This document shows positions 1 through 5,374 of a stretch of 5,676 nucleotides of DNA, piece after piece. Both the position numbers and the translations under genes were made by a program. Source of the stretch: Clostridia bacterium (lineage in GTDB: Bacteria; Bacillota; Clostridia; Oscillospirales; CAG-272); NCBI GenBank assembly GCA_017461825.1, contig JAFTXB010000198.1:1-5676 (forward strand), read 5' to 3'. The number at the start of each line of letters is the position of its first letter. Position 1 is the stretch's first letter. Below the pieces are notes generated by a model. That model made no database searches. It was given only the letters and a program-made list of their open reading frames with translations, and was not told the DNA's origin.

Positions 1-928
1 CGAGCGGTTGCAACTCAGAGGGAATATTTTCACTTTGCAGATTTACACAGCTGCACACCGTTTGCAGCTCTGCTTCTCCGTAAAAACCGCAAATCCATAA
101 GTACCCTTGCGTAAAAGCCTCGGGTTCGGTATAGACCGAAAGCTGAATGTAATTGACAATATCTTCCGACACCTCAAAGGTGATCCCCAATGGTTTCCGT
201 GCCTCCTCAGCGTAAAATCCTTTCGGCAAATAACTCAAAAACACCCAGTTTTTCTTGTACTCTTTCTCAAGCCTCTTAAAAAGGGCTTCAACCATCAAAC
301 GGTCATATTCTTCAAAGAAACAAGTACAATATACAAAATATTTTCCATCCTCGCGTTTCCCGAGATACATCGGGGGAATGTCTTCAAAAACAGTTTCCGC
401 CAACATTCCAAAAAACGCACTTGTAGCATCTTCTATTTTACCGTCATCGATCAGTTTCTCCAAATCAAGCTTTCCAAACGCCCTTACGCACTCGTTCATC
501 CACACATCAATCTGAAGATGGTCAGCCGTCCAATTTTCTTGCGTTTGTCTGAAAAAGCAAACATCATCCAAAGTCAATTCTTCATGATGCCCCTCAAGAG
601 ACGAATCATTCTCATCGATCGGTGTATATCCGGGACATCCTACGCAATGCTCACAAACCAGCTTGCGCAGGCGAACGTTATATTCCTGCATGGAAAGCAA
701 TTCCACCTCGCACGTATACACATGCTTTTTCTTGCTTAATTTAATCTTTTTATCTTTAATATAATCGGTTACGAAATAAGGTGCCATACACTTCTTTTCA
801 ACCAATTCCTTGGTATAAAAAGCTTCCCCGTTTCCGTATTTTTCCAAAAGTTCCGCAACATCCGAGCATCCTTCCGGAAACAAATAATACCGAGCATTGT
901 AAAAAAATGCATCTGTCTTTTTCGCCAT
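1..928 (-). CDS. Cysteine-rich hypothetical protein, third gene of the pyr operon (C-terminus cut by window edge)
   Basis: I do not recognise this protein. The frame stays open from the ATG at 928 to the left edge, giving 309 residues with no stop, so the C-terminus is missing. The start is supported by GGAG six bases upstream of the ATG (AAGGAGATACT-ATG) and by a first residue only 26 nt after the pyrC stop, so it is very likely co-transcribed with pyrR and pyrC. It begins MAKKTDAFFYNARYY. No signal peptide or membrane segment is visible, so it is probably cytoplasmic. The 309 residues contain about 13 cysteines, including C92-x2-C95-x2-C98 near residue 95 and a C201-x-C203 and C292-x-C294 further on. 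These could bind zinc or an iron-sulfur cluster, but that is inference. The rest is rich in charged and aromatic residues (for example FEEYDRLMVEALFKRLEKEYKKNW around 204-228, probably helical). By eye, its codons are more AT-rich than those of pyrC and pyrR. That the gene is real is likely; its function is unknown. Confidence 0.8.
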   Translation of the reverse strand, partial: MAKKTDAFFYNARYYLFPEGCSDVAELLEKYGNGEAFYTKELVEKKCMAPYFVTDYIKDKKIKLSKKKHVYTCEVELLSMQEYNVRLRKLVCEHCVGCPGYTPIDENDSSLEGHHEELTLDDVCFFRQTQENWTADHLQIDVWMNECVRAFGKLDLEKLIDDGKIEDATSAFFGMLAETVFEDIPPMYLGKREDGKYFVYCTCFFEEYDRLMVEALFKRLEKEYKKNWVFLSYLPKGFYAEEARKPLGITFEVSEDIVNYIQLSVYTEPEAFTQGYLWICGFYGEAELQTVCSCVNLQSENIPSELQPL

Positions 929-954
929 AGTATCTCCTTCACCGTAATAAGCGG

Positions 955-2157
955 TCACGCGCGGAAAGCAATTTTACCGTTTGAAACCGTCAACAGATTT
1001 CTGCCGCAGAGCTTCATGCCGCTGAGCGGCGTTGCTCTGCCCTTTGACAGGAATTCGTTGGGATCGACCGTAAATTCTTCGTTCAGATCCCACACCGAAA
1101 AGCTCTCACCCAAGGGGATTCCAAACCGCCGTCTTGCGTTGTAGACCAAAAGGTCGATCAGCTTTTCCATTGAAATAACGTTCTCTTTTACCAGCTTGGT
1201 ATACATCAAGGGGAACGCCGTTTCGATCCCAACGATCCCAAACGCGCTGCCCGCCAGTCCCTTTGCCTTCTCTTCGGCAGAATGGGGTGCGTGGTCGGTG
1301 GCGATCATGTCGATCGTTCCGTCGATAATTCCCTCCACCAACGCCCGTCTGTCGTCAGCCCCTCGCAGAGGCGGGTTCATTTTAAAGCGTCCGTCCTCCT
1401 GCAAATCGCTGTCATCCATCACCAGATAGTGCGGTGCCGTTTCGCAGGTGACGTCCACGCCCTCGGCCTTCGCGCGGCGGATCAGCTCCACCGTCTCCTT
1501 TGCCGAAATGTGACAGACGTGATAGGAGCATCCCGTTTCCTTGGCAAGCCTTAGGTCGCGCTCGACCTGTGCGTATTCGCTCTCCGAGCAGATGCCGCGG
1601 TGTCCGTGTGCCTTGGCGTATTCGCCGTCATGGATATAGCCGCCGCGGAGCAGATCGTTGACCTCGCAATGTGCCACGATCATTTTGCCCATCGCCTTTG
1701 CGCGCTTCATCGCCTCTCGCATCATATCCTCGCTCTGCACACCGCGCCCGTCATCCGAAAACGCGATCGCATCACCTGCCATTGCCTCCATGTCGGAAAG
1801 CACCTCTCCCTTCTGCCCCACCGTAATGGCGGCATAGGGATAAACGTTGATCAGGGCATCGCGCGCGATGATATCGGTCTGCTCCTTCAAGTGTGCCGCG
1901 CTGTCAGGCACGGGATTGAGGTTTGGCATGGTGCAAACCGCCGTATATCCACCTCTTGCAGCGGCAAGCGAACCCGTGGCGATCGTCTCCTTATAAGAAA
2001 AGCCCGGCTCACGAAAATGCACGTGCACGTCGCAAAAGCCGGGAAATATTGCATATTGATCCAAACGGTCGGAGAGAATAGCACGGTCAGCCAAAAAAGC
2101 CTTTGCAAAAGACTCGGTTTCCATTTGATTCATCATGGCTTTCTCTGTCGTTTTCAT
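955..2157 (-). CDS. pyrC: Dihydroorotase (pyrimidine biosynthesis)
   Basis: Dihydroorotase interconverts N-carbamoyl-L-aspartate and L-dihydroorotate, the third step of de novo UMP synthesis, in the cytoplasm. The 400-aa product is an amidohydrolase of the class I type seen in Bacillus. It has the metal-binding DVHVHFREPG signature (H45, H47, with R49 for substrate), SDDG at 134-137 (bridging Asp), AHCE with H163, YHVCHIS with H216, the substrate loop NPPLR at 261-265, and ATDHAPH at 286-292 with catalytic D288 and H292. All expected active-site residues are present, so it should be functional. The start at 2157 is backed by AGGGAG seven bases upstream, and it begins 18 nt after the pyrR stop. 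The N-terminus is short: the HxH lies at residue 45, against about 59 in the Bacillus enzymes as I remember them, so part of the small beta-sandwich domain is reduced. Expression should follow the PyrR attenuator upstream of pyrR. Identification is firm. Confidence 0.96.
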   Translation of the reverse strand: MKTTEKAMMNQMETESFAKAFLADRAILSDRLDQYAIFPGFCDVHVHFREPGFSYKETIATGSLAAARGGYTAVCTMPNLNPVPDSAAHLKEQTDIIARDALINVYPYAAITVGQKGEVLSDMEAMAGDAIAFSDDGRGVQSEDMMREAMKRAKAMGKMIVAHCEVNDLLRGGYIHDGEYAKAHGHRGICSESEYAQVERDLRLAKETGCSYHVCHISAKETVELIRRAKAEGVDVTCETAPHYLVMDDSDLQEDGRFKMNPPLRGADDRRALVEGIIDGTIDMIATDHAPHSAEEKAKGLAGSAFGIVGIETAFPLMYTKLVKENVISMEKLIDLLVYNARRRFGIPLGESFSVWDLNEEFTVDPNEFLSKGRATPLSGMKLCGRNLLTVSNGKIAFRA

Positions 2158-2175
2158 GTTGGTTCTCCCTTCGTT

Positions 2176-2730
2176 TTATTCTTGTTCTTCGTCTGTGGCA
2201 TCACAAATATACACACCCGTGTCGCCGTCCACAGTCTCCAGCATCACCGAAACCTGCTCGCTGTGCGAGGTGGGAACGTTTTTGCCCACGTAATCGGGTC
2301 GAATAGGCAGCTCTCTGTGCCCGCGGTCCACCAGCACCGCCAATTGAACGGCTCTCGGTCGTCCATACGCAAACACCGCCTCCAGCGCCGCGCGGGTGGT
2401 GCGTCCCGTGTACATCACGTCATCCACGATGATCACCGTTTTGGTTCGAATGTCACACGGAATGTGGCACTCTGCCTCGATCTCACGTTTTTCTTCATCG
2501 GTCAGGTCGTCGCGGTGCAGGGTGATGTCAAGATGCCCTAGCGGCACTTCAACGCCCTCAAATTTGCGGATGTTTTCGGCAAGCATCGCTGCCAAAGGAA
2601 TTCCGCGCCGTTTGACGCCGAGCAAGCAGATATCCCCCACCCCGCGGTTGCGTTCGATGATCTCATGTGTAATTCTCGCCATCGCACGGCTGATAGCGGT
2701 TGCATCCATGATCTGCGCCTTTTGTTTCAT
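2176..2730 (-). CDS. pyrR: Bifunctional pyrimidine operon attenuator / uracil phosphoribosyltransferase PyrR
   Basis: PyrR is an RNA-binding regulator. With UMP or UTP bound it stabilises an anti-antiterminator hairpin in pyr leader RNA and causes early termination. Many members also make UMP from uracil and PRPP. The protein shows the type I phosphoribosyltransferase fold: the PPi loop GVKRRG (38-43), DITLHRDD (68-75), the PRPP-binding IIVDDVMYTGRTT (100-112, with D103 and D104), and the PyrR-typical VDRGHRELPIRPDYVGKNVPTS region (134-155). I chose the ATG at 2730, giving 184 aa, close to the usual 180 or so. It has a perfect GGAGG (2737-2741) six bases upstream. The in-frame ATG at 2781 would add 17 non-conserved residues and would lie upstream of the terminator hairpin. 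It is the first gene of the operon, 18 nt before pyrC, and the leader upstream carries its own RNA target, so it is probably autoregulated. Confidence 0.97.
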   Translation of the reverse strand: MKQKAQIMDATAISRAMARITHEIIERNRGVGDICLLGVKRRGIPLAAMLAENIRKFEGVEVPLGHLDITLHRDDLTDEEKREIEAECHIPCDIRTKTVIIVDDVMYTGRTTRAALEAVFAYGRPRAVQLAVLVDRGHRELPIRPDYVGKNVPTSHSEQVSVMLETVDGDTGVYICDATDEEQE

Positions 2731-2736
2731 ATCATA

Positions 2737-2741
2737 CCTCC
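2737..2741 (-). promoter_or_regulatory. Ribosome binding site of pyrR
   Basis: The minus strand reads GGAGG six bases before the ATG at 2730. This decides the pyrR start in favour of the 184-aa form. The site lies about 10 nt past the leader terminator's U-run, so it is transcribed only in read-through transcripts. Confidence 0.9.
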
Positions 2742-2750
2742 GGGTGCAAC

Positions 2751-2778
2751 AAAAAAATCTTCTCCCGTCGGAGAAGAT
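2751..2778 (-). terminator. Intrinsic attenuator terminator in the pyrR leader
   Basis: On the minus strand a perfect 9-bp stem, ATCTTCTCC paired with GGAGAAGAT (2778-2770 with 2765-2757), closes a GACG loop and is followed at once by a run of T (2756-2751). It lies between the promoter at 2897-2925 and the pyrR ribosome binding site, so it stops transcripts before the first gene unless the antiterminator forms. This is the normal position for a PyrR-controlled attenuator. Confidence 0.93.
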
Positions 2779-2842
2779 CACTCATACAATTATAGTCCTA
2801 TCCCAAACGGTATAGGTATCTCTATGATTCATCTTCCCGACA
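2766..2842 (-). promoter_or_regulatory. Antiterminator pairing of the pyr leader
   Basis: The RNA segment from 2842 to 2831 (UGUCGGGAAGAU) can pair with the segment from 2778 to 2766 (AUCUUCUCCGACG). This gives 12 pairs including one U-G, with a single bulged U at 2772. It uses the whole 3' side of the PyrR hairpin and the whole 5' arm plus loop of the terminator, so the structures exclude each other. A further five pairs (UCAUA at 2827-2823 with UAUGA at 2786-2782) extend it beyond a 3x3 internal loop. Between the arms lies a smaller hairpin, CCUAU/AUAGG (2816-2812 with 2801-2797). Folding was done by eye. Confidence 0.82.
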
Positions 2843-2863
2843 TCTCTGTATCGGCTTAAAGAC
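2831..2863 (-). promoter_or_regulatory. PyrR-binding loop (anti-antiterminator hairpin)
   Basis: The leader RNA folds into a lower stem GUCUUU/GAAGAU (2863-2858 with 2836-2831, with G-U pairs at both ends), a purine bulge AAG on the 5' side (2857-2855), an upper stem CCGAUA/UGUCGG (2854-2849 with 2842-2837), and the hexaloop CAGAGA (2848-2843). A purine-rich 5' bulge and a CNGNGA hexaloop are the known hallmarks of PyrR sites in Bacillus. The upper stem differs in sequence from the Bacillus consensus but keeps its shape. When PyrR holds this hairpin, the antiterminator cannot form and the terminator at 2751-2778 prevails. Confidence 0.88.
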
Positions 2864-2871
2864 AAGTTACC

Positions 2872-2888
2872 TCGGGAGCTCTTCCCGA
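2872..2888 (-). promoter_or_regulatory. 5'-end hairpin of the pyr leader RNA
   Basis: The minus strand reads UCGGGA, AGAGC, UCCCGA: a perfect 6-bp stem with a 5-nt loop, starting about two bases after the predicted transcription start near 2890. It may protect the transcript's 5' end. Its UCGGGAAGA sequence is repeated in the PyrR loop (2832-2840), so its 3' arm could in principle also pair there. Confidence 0.6.
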
Positions 2889-2896
2889 TTGCTGAT

Positions 2897-2925
2897 ATTA
2901 TAGCACATCCGGGCAGATTTGTCAA
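2897..2925 (-). promoter_or_regulatory. Sigma-A promoter of the pyrR-pyrC operon
   Basis: The minus strand has a perfect -35 TTGACA (2925-2920), a 17-bp spacer and a perfect -10 TATAAT (2902-2897). Transcription should start near 2890, giving a leader of about 160 nt before pyrR. Such a strong promoter fits control after initiation by attenuation. Confidence 0.93.
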
Positions 2926-2935
2926 GAGGATGTGC
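2903..2935. repeat. 8-bp inverted repeat overlapping the pyr promoter (possible operator)
   Basis: GCACATCC (2903-2910) and its exact complement GGATGTGC (2928-2935) are separated by 17 bp. One arm lies in the promoter spacer against the -10, and the other just upstream of the -35. A dimeric repressor could bind here, but no family is recognised, and an 8-bp match at this spacing can arise by chance somewhere in a window this long. Confidence 0.4.
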
Positions 2936-2971
2936 CAAAAAAACATACTCCGATCGCAACAAAAAAGCAGA

Positions 2972-2998
2972 CCAAAAATTTTTCAAACATTTTTTTGG
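2972..2998. repeat. AT-rich inverted repeat in the divergent intergenic region
   Basis: CCAAAAA (2972-2978) and TTTTTGG (2992-2998) are complementary around an AT-rich centre, within the low-GC stretch 2936-3028 between the two divergent promoters. It could be curved DNA or an UP-like element for the promoter at 3029. No gene is seen in this stretch. Confidence 0.3.
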
Positions 2999-3028
2999 AA
3001 ATTTGCAATGAATTTTTTCACGAAACTA

Positions 3029-3057
3029 TTTACTTTTTGTCATATTCGTGTTACAAT
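3029..3057 (+). promoter_or_regulatory. Sigma-A-like promoter of the TrpR-like / methyltransferase / hslO operon
   Basis: A -35-like TTTACT (3029-3034, four of six consensus bases) and -10 TACAAT (3052-3057, five of six) are 17 bp apart, with A/T tracts upstream. Transcription would start near 3064, about 60 nt before the ATG at 3124. It is the best match in the region and points away from the pyr promoter. Confidence 0.65.
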
Positions 3058-3073
3058 ATGGGAGTGAATATGA
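3040..3073. repeat. 8-bp inverted repeat around the -10 and start site (possible operator)
   Basis: TCATATTC (3040-3047) and GAATATGA (3066-3073) are exact complements 18 bp apart, bracketing the -10 and the predicted start. An additional AATATG lies at 3055-3060, symmetric with CATATT at 3041-3046 and 12 bp from the AATATG at 3067. The TrpR-like protein encoded just downstream could bind here, but this is speculation, and AT-rich repeats arise easily by chance. Confidence 0.35.
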
Positions 3074-3123
3074 TATTGGTTCCGAAAAGTTTGAAAAAAT
3101 GACAAAATAATGGAGGTTTTATC

Positions 3124-3426
3124 ATGGCAAAACGTTTAAACGATCCTGCATTGGAGCATCTGATCCGCGCCTTTTTGACGCTACAGACCCCCGAGGAATG
3201 TCTGCATTTTTTGGAGGATCTTTGTACCGAGTCTGAGTTGGCGGAAATGTCACGTAGACTGCGCGCCGCAAGAATGCTCAAAAACAACTACATTTATTCC
3301 GAAATTGCAGAACAAACAGGGCTCTCTACCGCAACCATCAGCCGTGTCAACCGCTGTCTCAAATACGGCAACGAAGGCTACCTTACCGTGCTGAACCGCT
3401 TGGAAAAGGAAGAACGCCGCGGATGA
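3124..3426 (+). CDS. TrpR-like DNA-binding protein, YerC/YecD family
   Basis: This 100-aa all-helical protein belongs to the Trp repressor-like superfamily. The DLCTESELAEMSRRLRAARML stretch (32-52) matches the helix that precedes the reader helices in TrpR. Residues 57-77 (IYSEIAEQTGLSTATISRVNR) form a clear helix-turn-helix with the ATISRV recognition helix. Its length is typical of YerC/YecD proteins, which are common in Bacillota. It is probably a cytoplasmic dimeric repressor. Comparative genomics has linked some relatives to histidine biosynthesis, but no his gene is present here, so the ligand and target are unknown. The start at 3124 is supported by GGAGG (3112-3116) seven bases upstream. 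Its stop overlaps the start of the methyltransferase gene (ATGA at 3423-3426), so the two are probably translationally coupled. It may control its own promoter. Confidence 0.9.
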   Translation: MAKRLNDPALEHLIRAFLTLQTPEECLHFLEDLCTESELAEMSRRLRAARMLKNNYIYSEIAEQTGLSTATISRVNRCLKYGNEGYLTVLNRLEKEERRG

Positions 3427-4220
3427 ACGGATGCGAGGGCTACAATGCCATTGCAAAGGTCTATGACAAGCTGAATGCCGAAATCGATTACTCCGCCTGG
3501 GCAGATTTCATAGAAACATGCTTTCAAAATTTTTTGCCAAGTCGCCCCGAGCTCGTGCTCGATCTCGCCTGCGGGACCGGCAGCATGACGCTTGAACTTG
3601 ACAGGCGCGGCTACGATATGATTGGTGTGGATGGCAGCGCCGACATGCTCGCACAGGCTTATGAGCGCGCGGAAGGCAATCCTGACATCCTCTGGCTAAA
3701 GCAAGATATGCGCGAGTTTGAGCTATACGGAACCGTCGGTGCCGTCACCTGCTGTCTTGACAGCTTAAATTATCTGCTCACCCCCGCCGATCTGGAAAAA
3801 ACATTCTCCTTGGTGCATAACTATCTTGATCCCGACGGACTCTTTTTATTCGATATGAATACCCCCTATAAATTTCAACAGATATATGGCAACAACGCCT
3901 ATATATTGGAGGATGAACTGGTTTGGGACGAGGGAACGGATACCGAGGAACGTGCTGCCGTTTATTGCGGTTGGCAAAACGACTATCACCCCGATACAGG
4001 CATCTGCGATTTTGATCTTTCCATCTTTGAGGAGCTTCCAAACGGCACATACCGCCGCTCGGACGAGCATCAGCAGGAGCGTTGCTATTCCATGGATGAG
4101 ATCAAAAAAGCTCTTGCCAATGCGAATCTTGAGTTTCTCGGCGTATGGTCAGACCGGCACTTTTCAATACCCGGCGACACGGCAGAACGTTGGTATTTTG
4201 CCGCACGGGCAAAAAAATAA
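3423..4220 (+). CDS. Class I SAM-dependent methyltransferase
   Basis: This 265-aa cytoplasmic protein has the Rossmann-type methyltransferase fold. Motif I is VLDLACGTGS (45-54), which binds S-adenosylmethionine. The acidic residue ending strand 2 is D70 in MIGVDGSADML (67-76). LKQDMREFE (92-100) supplies the adenine-binding Asp region. CLDSLNYL (111-118) is the motif IV position, followed by DPDGLFLFDMNT (136-147). The N-terminal YNAIAKVYDKL and the long strand-rich insert at about 160-215 are typical of the Bacillota group of small-molecule-type methyltransferases often found next to yerC-like or hslO-like genes, but the substrate cannot be read from the sequence. The ATG overlaps the upstream stop by 4 nt, and an AGGAAG lies about 10 nt upstream inside the preceding gene. 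The hslO start follows 33 nt after its stop with no terminator between. Confidence 0.93.
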   Translation: MNGCEGYNAIAKVYDKLNAEIDYSAWADFIETCFQNFLPSRPELVLDLACGTGSMTLELDRRGYDMIGVDGSADMLAQAYERAEGNPDILWLKQDMREFELYGTVGAVTCCLDSLNYLLTPADLEKTFSLVHNYLDPDGLFLFDMNTPYKFQQIYGNNAYILEDELVWDEGTDTEERAAVYCGWQNDYHPDTGICDFDLSIFEELPNGTYRRSDEHQQERCYSMDEIKKALANANLEFLGVWSDRHFSIPGDTAERWYFAARAKK

Positions 4221-4238
4221 GAGATTGCTATATTAATG

Positions 4239-4244
4239 AAAGGA
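4239..4244 (+). promoter_or_regulatory. Ribosome binding site favouring the inner hslO start
   Basis: AAAGGA lies nine bases before the ATG at 4254. The in-frame ATG at 4236 has no comparable site upstream, so this favours the shorter Hsp33 protein. Confidence 0.6.
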
Positions 4245-4253
4245 TTTCCCCCT

Positions 4254-5138
4254 ATGTCTTCCACTATTCTGCGTGCTATGACAGCCGACGGCAGTGCGCG
4301 TATTCATGTAATCAATTCCACAGAAATCGTCAACGAGGCGATCCGTTTGCACAACACCACCCCCACCGCTTCGGCAACGCTGGGACGCCTTCTTACCGTT
4401 ACCTCCATGATGGGTTGTATGTTGGGCGAAAAAACCGATACCATTACTGTAGCACTTCACGGCAACGGACCTGCGGGACATGTTTTGGCTGTATCCGATT
4501 ATATCGGAAATGTTCGCGGTTATATTCAGAATCCAAATGTTGACCTACCGCTCAAATCCAACGGCAAGCTGGATGTCGGCGGTGCCGTGGGACGGGGCAC
4601 GCTCAATATCATCCGCGATATGGGCGGCACTGAACCTTATAACGGGTCGGTTCCCCTTGTAAGCGGCGAGATAGCGGAGGACATCGCATCTTACTACGCA
4701 CACAGCGAACAGGTCCCAACGGTTTGTTCACTCGGCGTTTTGGTCGGCACCGATTGTAAATGCCAAGCGGCAGGCGGTGTCATCGTACAGCTTCTGCCTT
4801 TTGCAGACCCCAAAACAGTCGATCTGATCGAGCGTAACGCCTCGGATATCGCAAATATTTCCCGACTGTTTGATGCGGGAATGAGCCTTGAGCAGATCGC
4901 GCAAATCGCACTGCGGGATATCCCCTTTGAGGTATTTGACGAGCTTGATGTTGCGTATCGTTGCAATTGTAGCCGCGAGCGCACCACAAAAGCACTGATC
5001 ACGCTCGGGAAAGCAGATCTGCTGAAGCTTTTGGAGGAACAAATTGCCGAGGGCAAACCCGAGAGGCTGGAGATCACCTGCCGATTCTGCGATAAAAAAC
5101 AATATTATAACAAAGATGACATTGAAAAGATGTTTTAA
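4254..5138 (+). CDS. hslO: Redox-regulated molecular chaperone Hsp33
   Basis: Hsp33 is a cytoplasmic holdase. Oxidative stress makes its four zinc-bound cysteines form disulfides, the C-terminal domain unfolds, and it binds unfolding proteins. I use the ATG at 4254 (294 aa), because MSSTILRAMTADG aligns with the start of known family members and AAAGGA precedes it. The ATG at 4236 would add six residues. Family features include the PTASATLGR helix (37-45), GNGPAG (71-76), VRGYIQNP (87-94), KLDVGGAVG (105-113), the SEQVPT region (151-156) and AAGG (172-175). The zinc switch is complete: C237-x-C239 (RCNCS) and C276-x2-C279 (CRFC). Extra cysteines at C158, C168 and C170 (a DCKC) are less usual. 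It is the last gene of the operon, followed by a terminator. Identification is firm. Confidence 0.96.
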   Translation: MSSTILRAMTADGSARIHVINSTEIVNEAIRLHNTTPTASATLGRLLTVTSMMGCMLGEKTDTITVALHGNGPAGHVLAVSDYIGNVRGYIQNPNVDLPLKSNGKLDVGGAVGRGTLNIIRDMGGTEPYNGSVPLVSGEIAEDIASYYAHSEQVPTVCSLGVLVGTDCKCQAAGGVIVQLLPFADPKTVDLIERNASDIANISRLFDAGMSLEQIAQIALRDIPFEVFDELDVAYRCNCSRERTTKALITLGKADLLKLLEEQIAEGKPERLEITCRFCDKKQYYNKDDIEKMF

Positions 5139-5145
5139 GGCAGAG

Positions 5146-5189
5146 AAAGAGAACTTTCGATTGAGGAAGTTCTCTTTGTTCTTTTTTTT
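5146..5189 (+). terminator. Intrinsic terminator after hslO
   Basis: AAAGAGAACTT (5146-5156) pairs perfectly over 11 bp with AAGTTCTCTTT (5167-5177). Two more pairs (5157 with 5166 as T-G, and 5158 with 5165) leave a 6-nt loop. A T-rich run (5179-5189) follows. It begins 7 nt after the hslO stop and insulates the tRNA operon from read-through. Confidence 0.93.
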
Positions 5190-5210
5190 AATATTTTTTT
5201 AAAAAAGGGG

Positions 5211-5239
5211 TTGACAATAAGGTGAAAGAGTGATATAAT
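5211..5239 (+). promoter_or_regulatory. Distal promoter (P1) of the tRNA cluster
   Basis: Perfect TTGACA (5211-5216), 17-bp spacer, perfect TATAAT (5234-5239). It starts about 22 bp after the hslO terminator's T-run and would begin transcription near 5246. The stretch from there to the second promoter is A-rich and holds no gene that I can see. Confidence 0.88.
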
Positions 5240-5315
5240 ATCGAGGCTATCAAGCAAAGGATTTTGAGTTTTGAAAAAAAAGAGAAAAAAACTGAAAAAA
5301 GTTTTAAAAAACCTC

Positions 5316-5344
5316 TTGACAAACTCAAACAGTTGTGGTATAAT
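5316..5344 (+). promoter_or_regulatory. Proximal promoter (P2) of the tRNA cluster, with A-tracts upstream
   Basis: Perfect TTGACA (5316-5321), 17-bp spacer, perfect TATAAT (5339-5344). It is preceded by repeated A-tracts (5273-5311) that resemble an UP element. Transcription should begin near 5351, leaving a leader of about 24 nt before tRNA-Val. Confidence 0.92.
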
Positions 5345-5374
5345 AAGCAAGTCGTCAGCAAGAACGGCGGTTAA

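Noticed and set aside
107..739. A 210-codon open frame on the plus strand opposite the hypothetical gene
   Set aside because: It is antisense to the 1-928 minus-strand gene, which has a good ribosome binding site and operon context. The plus-strand frame has neither, nor any recognisable motif.
1600..2541. A 313-codon open frame on the plus strand across pyrC and pyrR
   Set aside because: It is a shadow of two firmly identified genes on the other strand. The translation is rich in His, Arg and Cys with no family resemblance.
2731..2781. A longer PyrR start at 2781
   Set aside because: It would place the terminator hairpin and the GGAGG site inside the coding region and add 17 residues unlike PyrR. 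The ATG at 2730 has an ideal ribosome binding site.
3051..3287. A minus-strand open frame of 78 codons over the TrpR-like gene and its promoter
   Set aside because: It is antisense to a clearly recognised gene and lacks a ribosome binding site and any recognisable domain.
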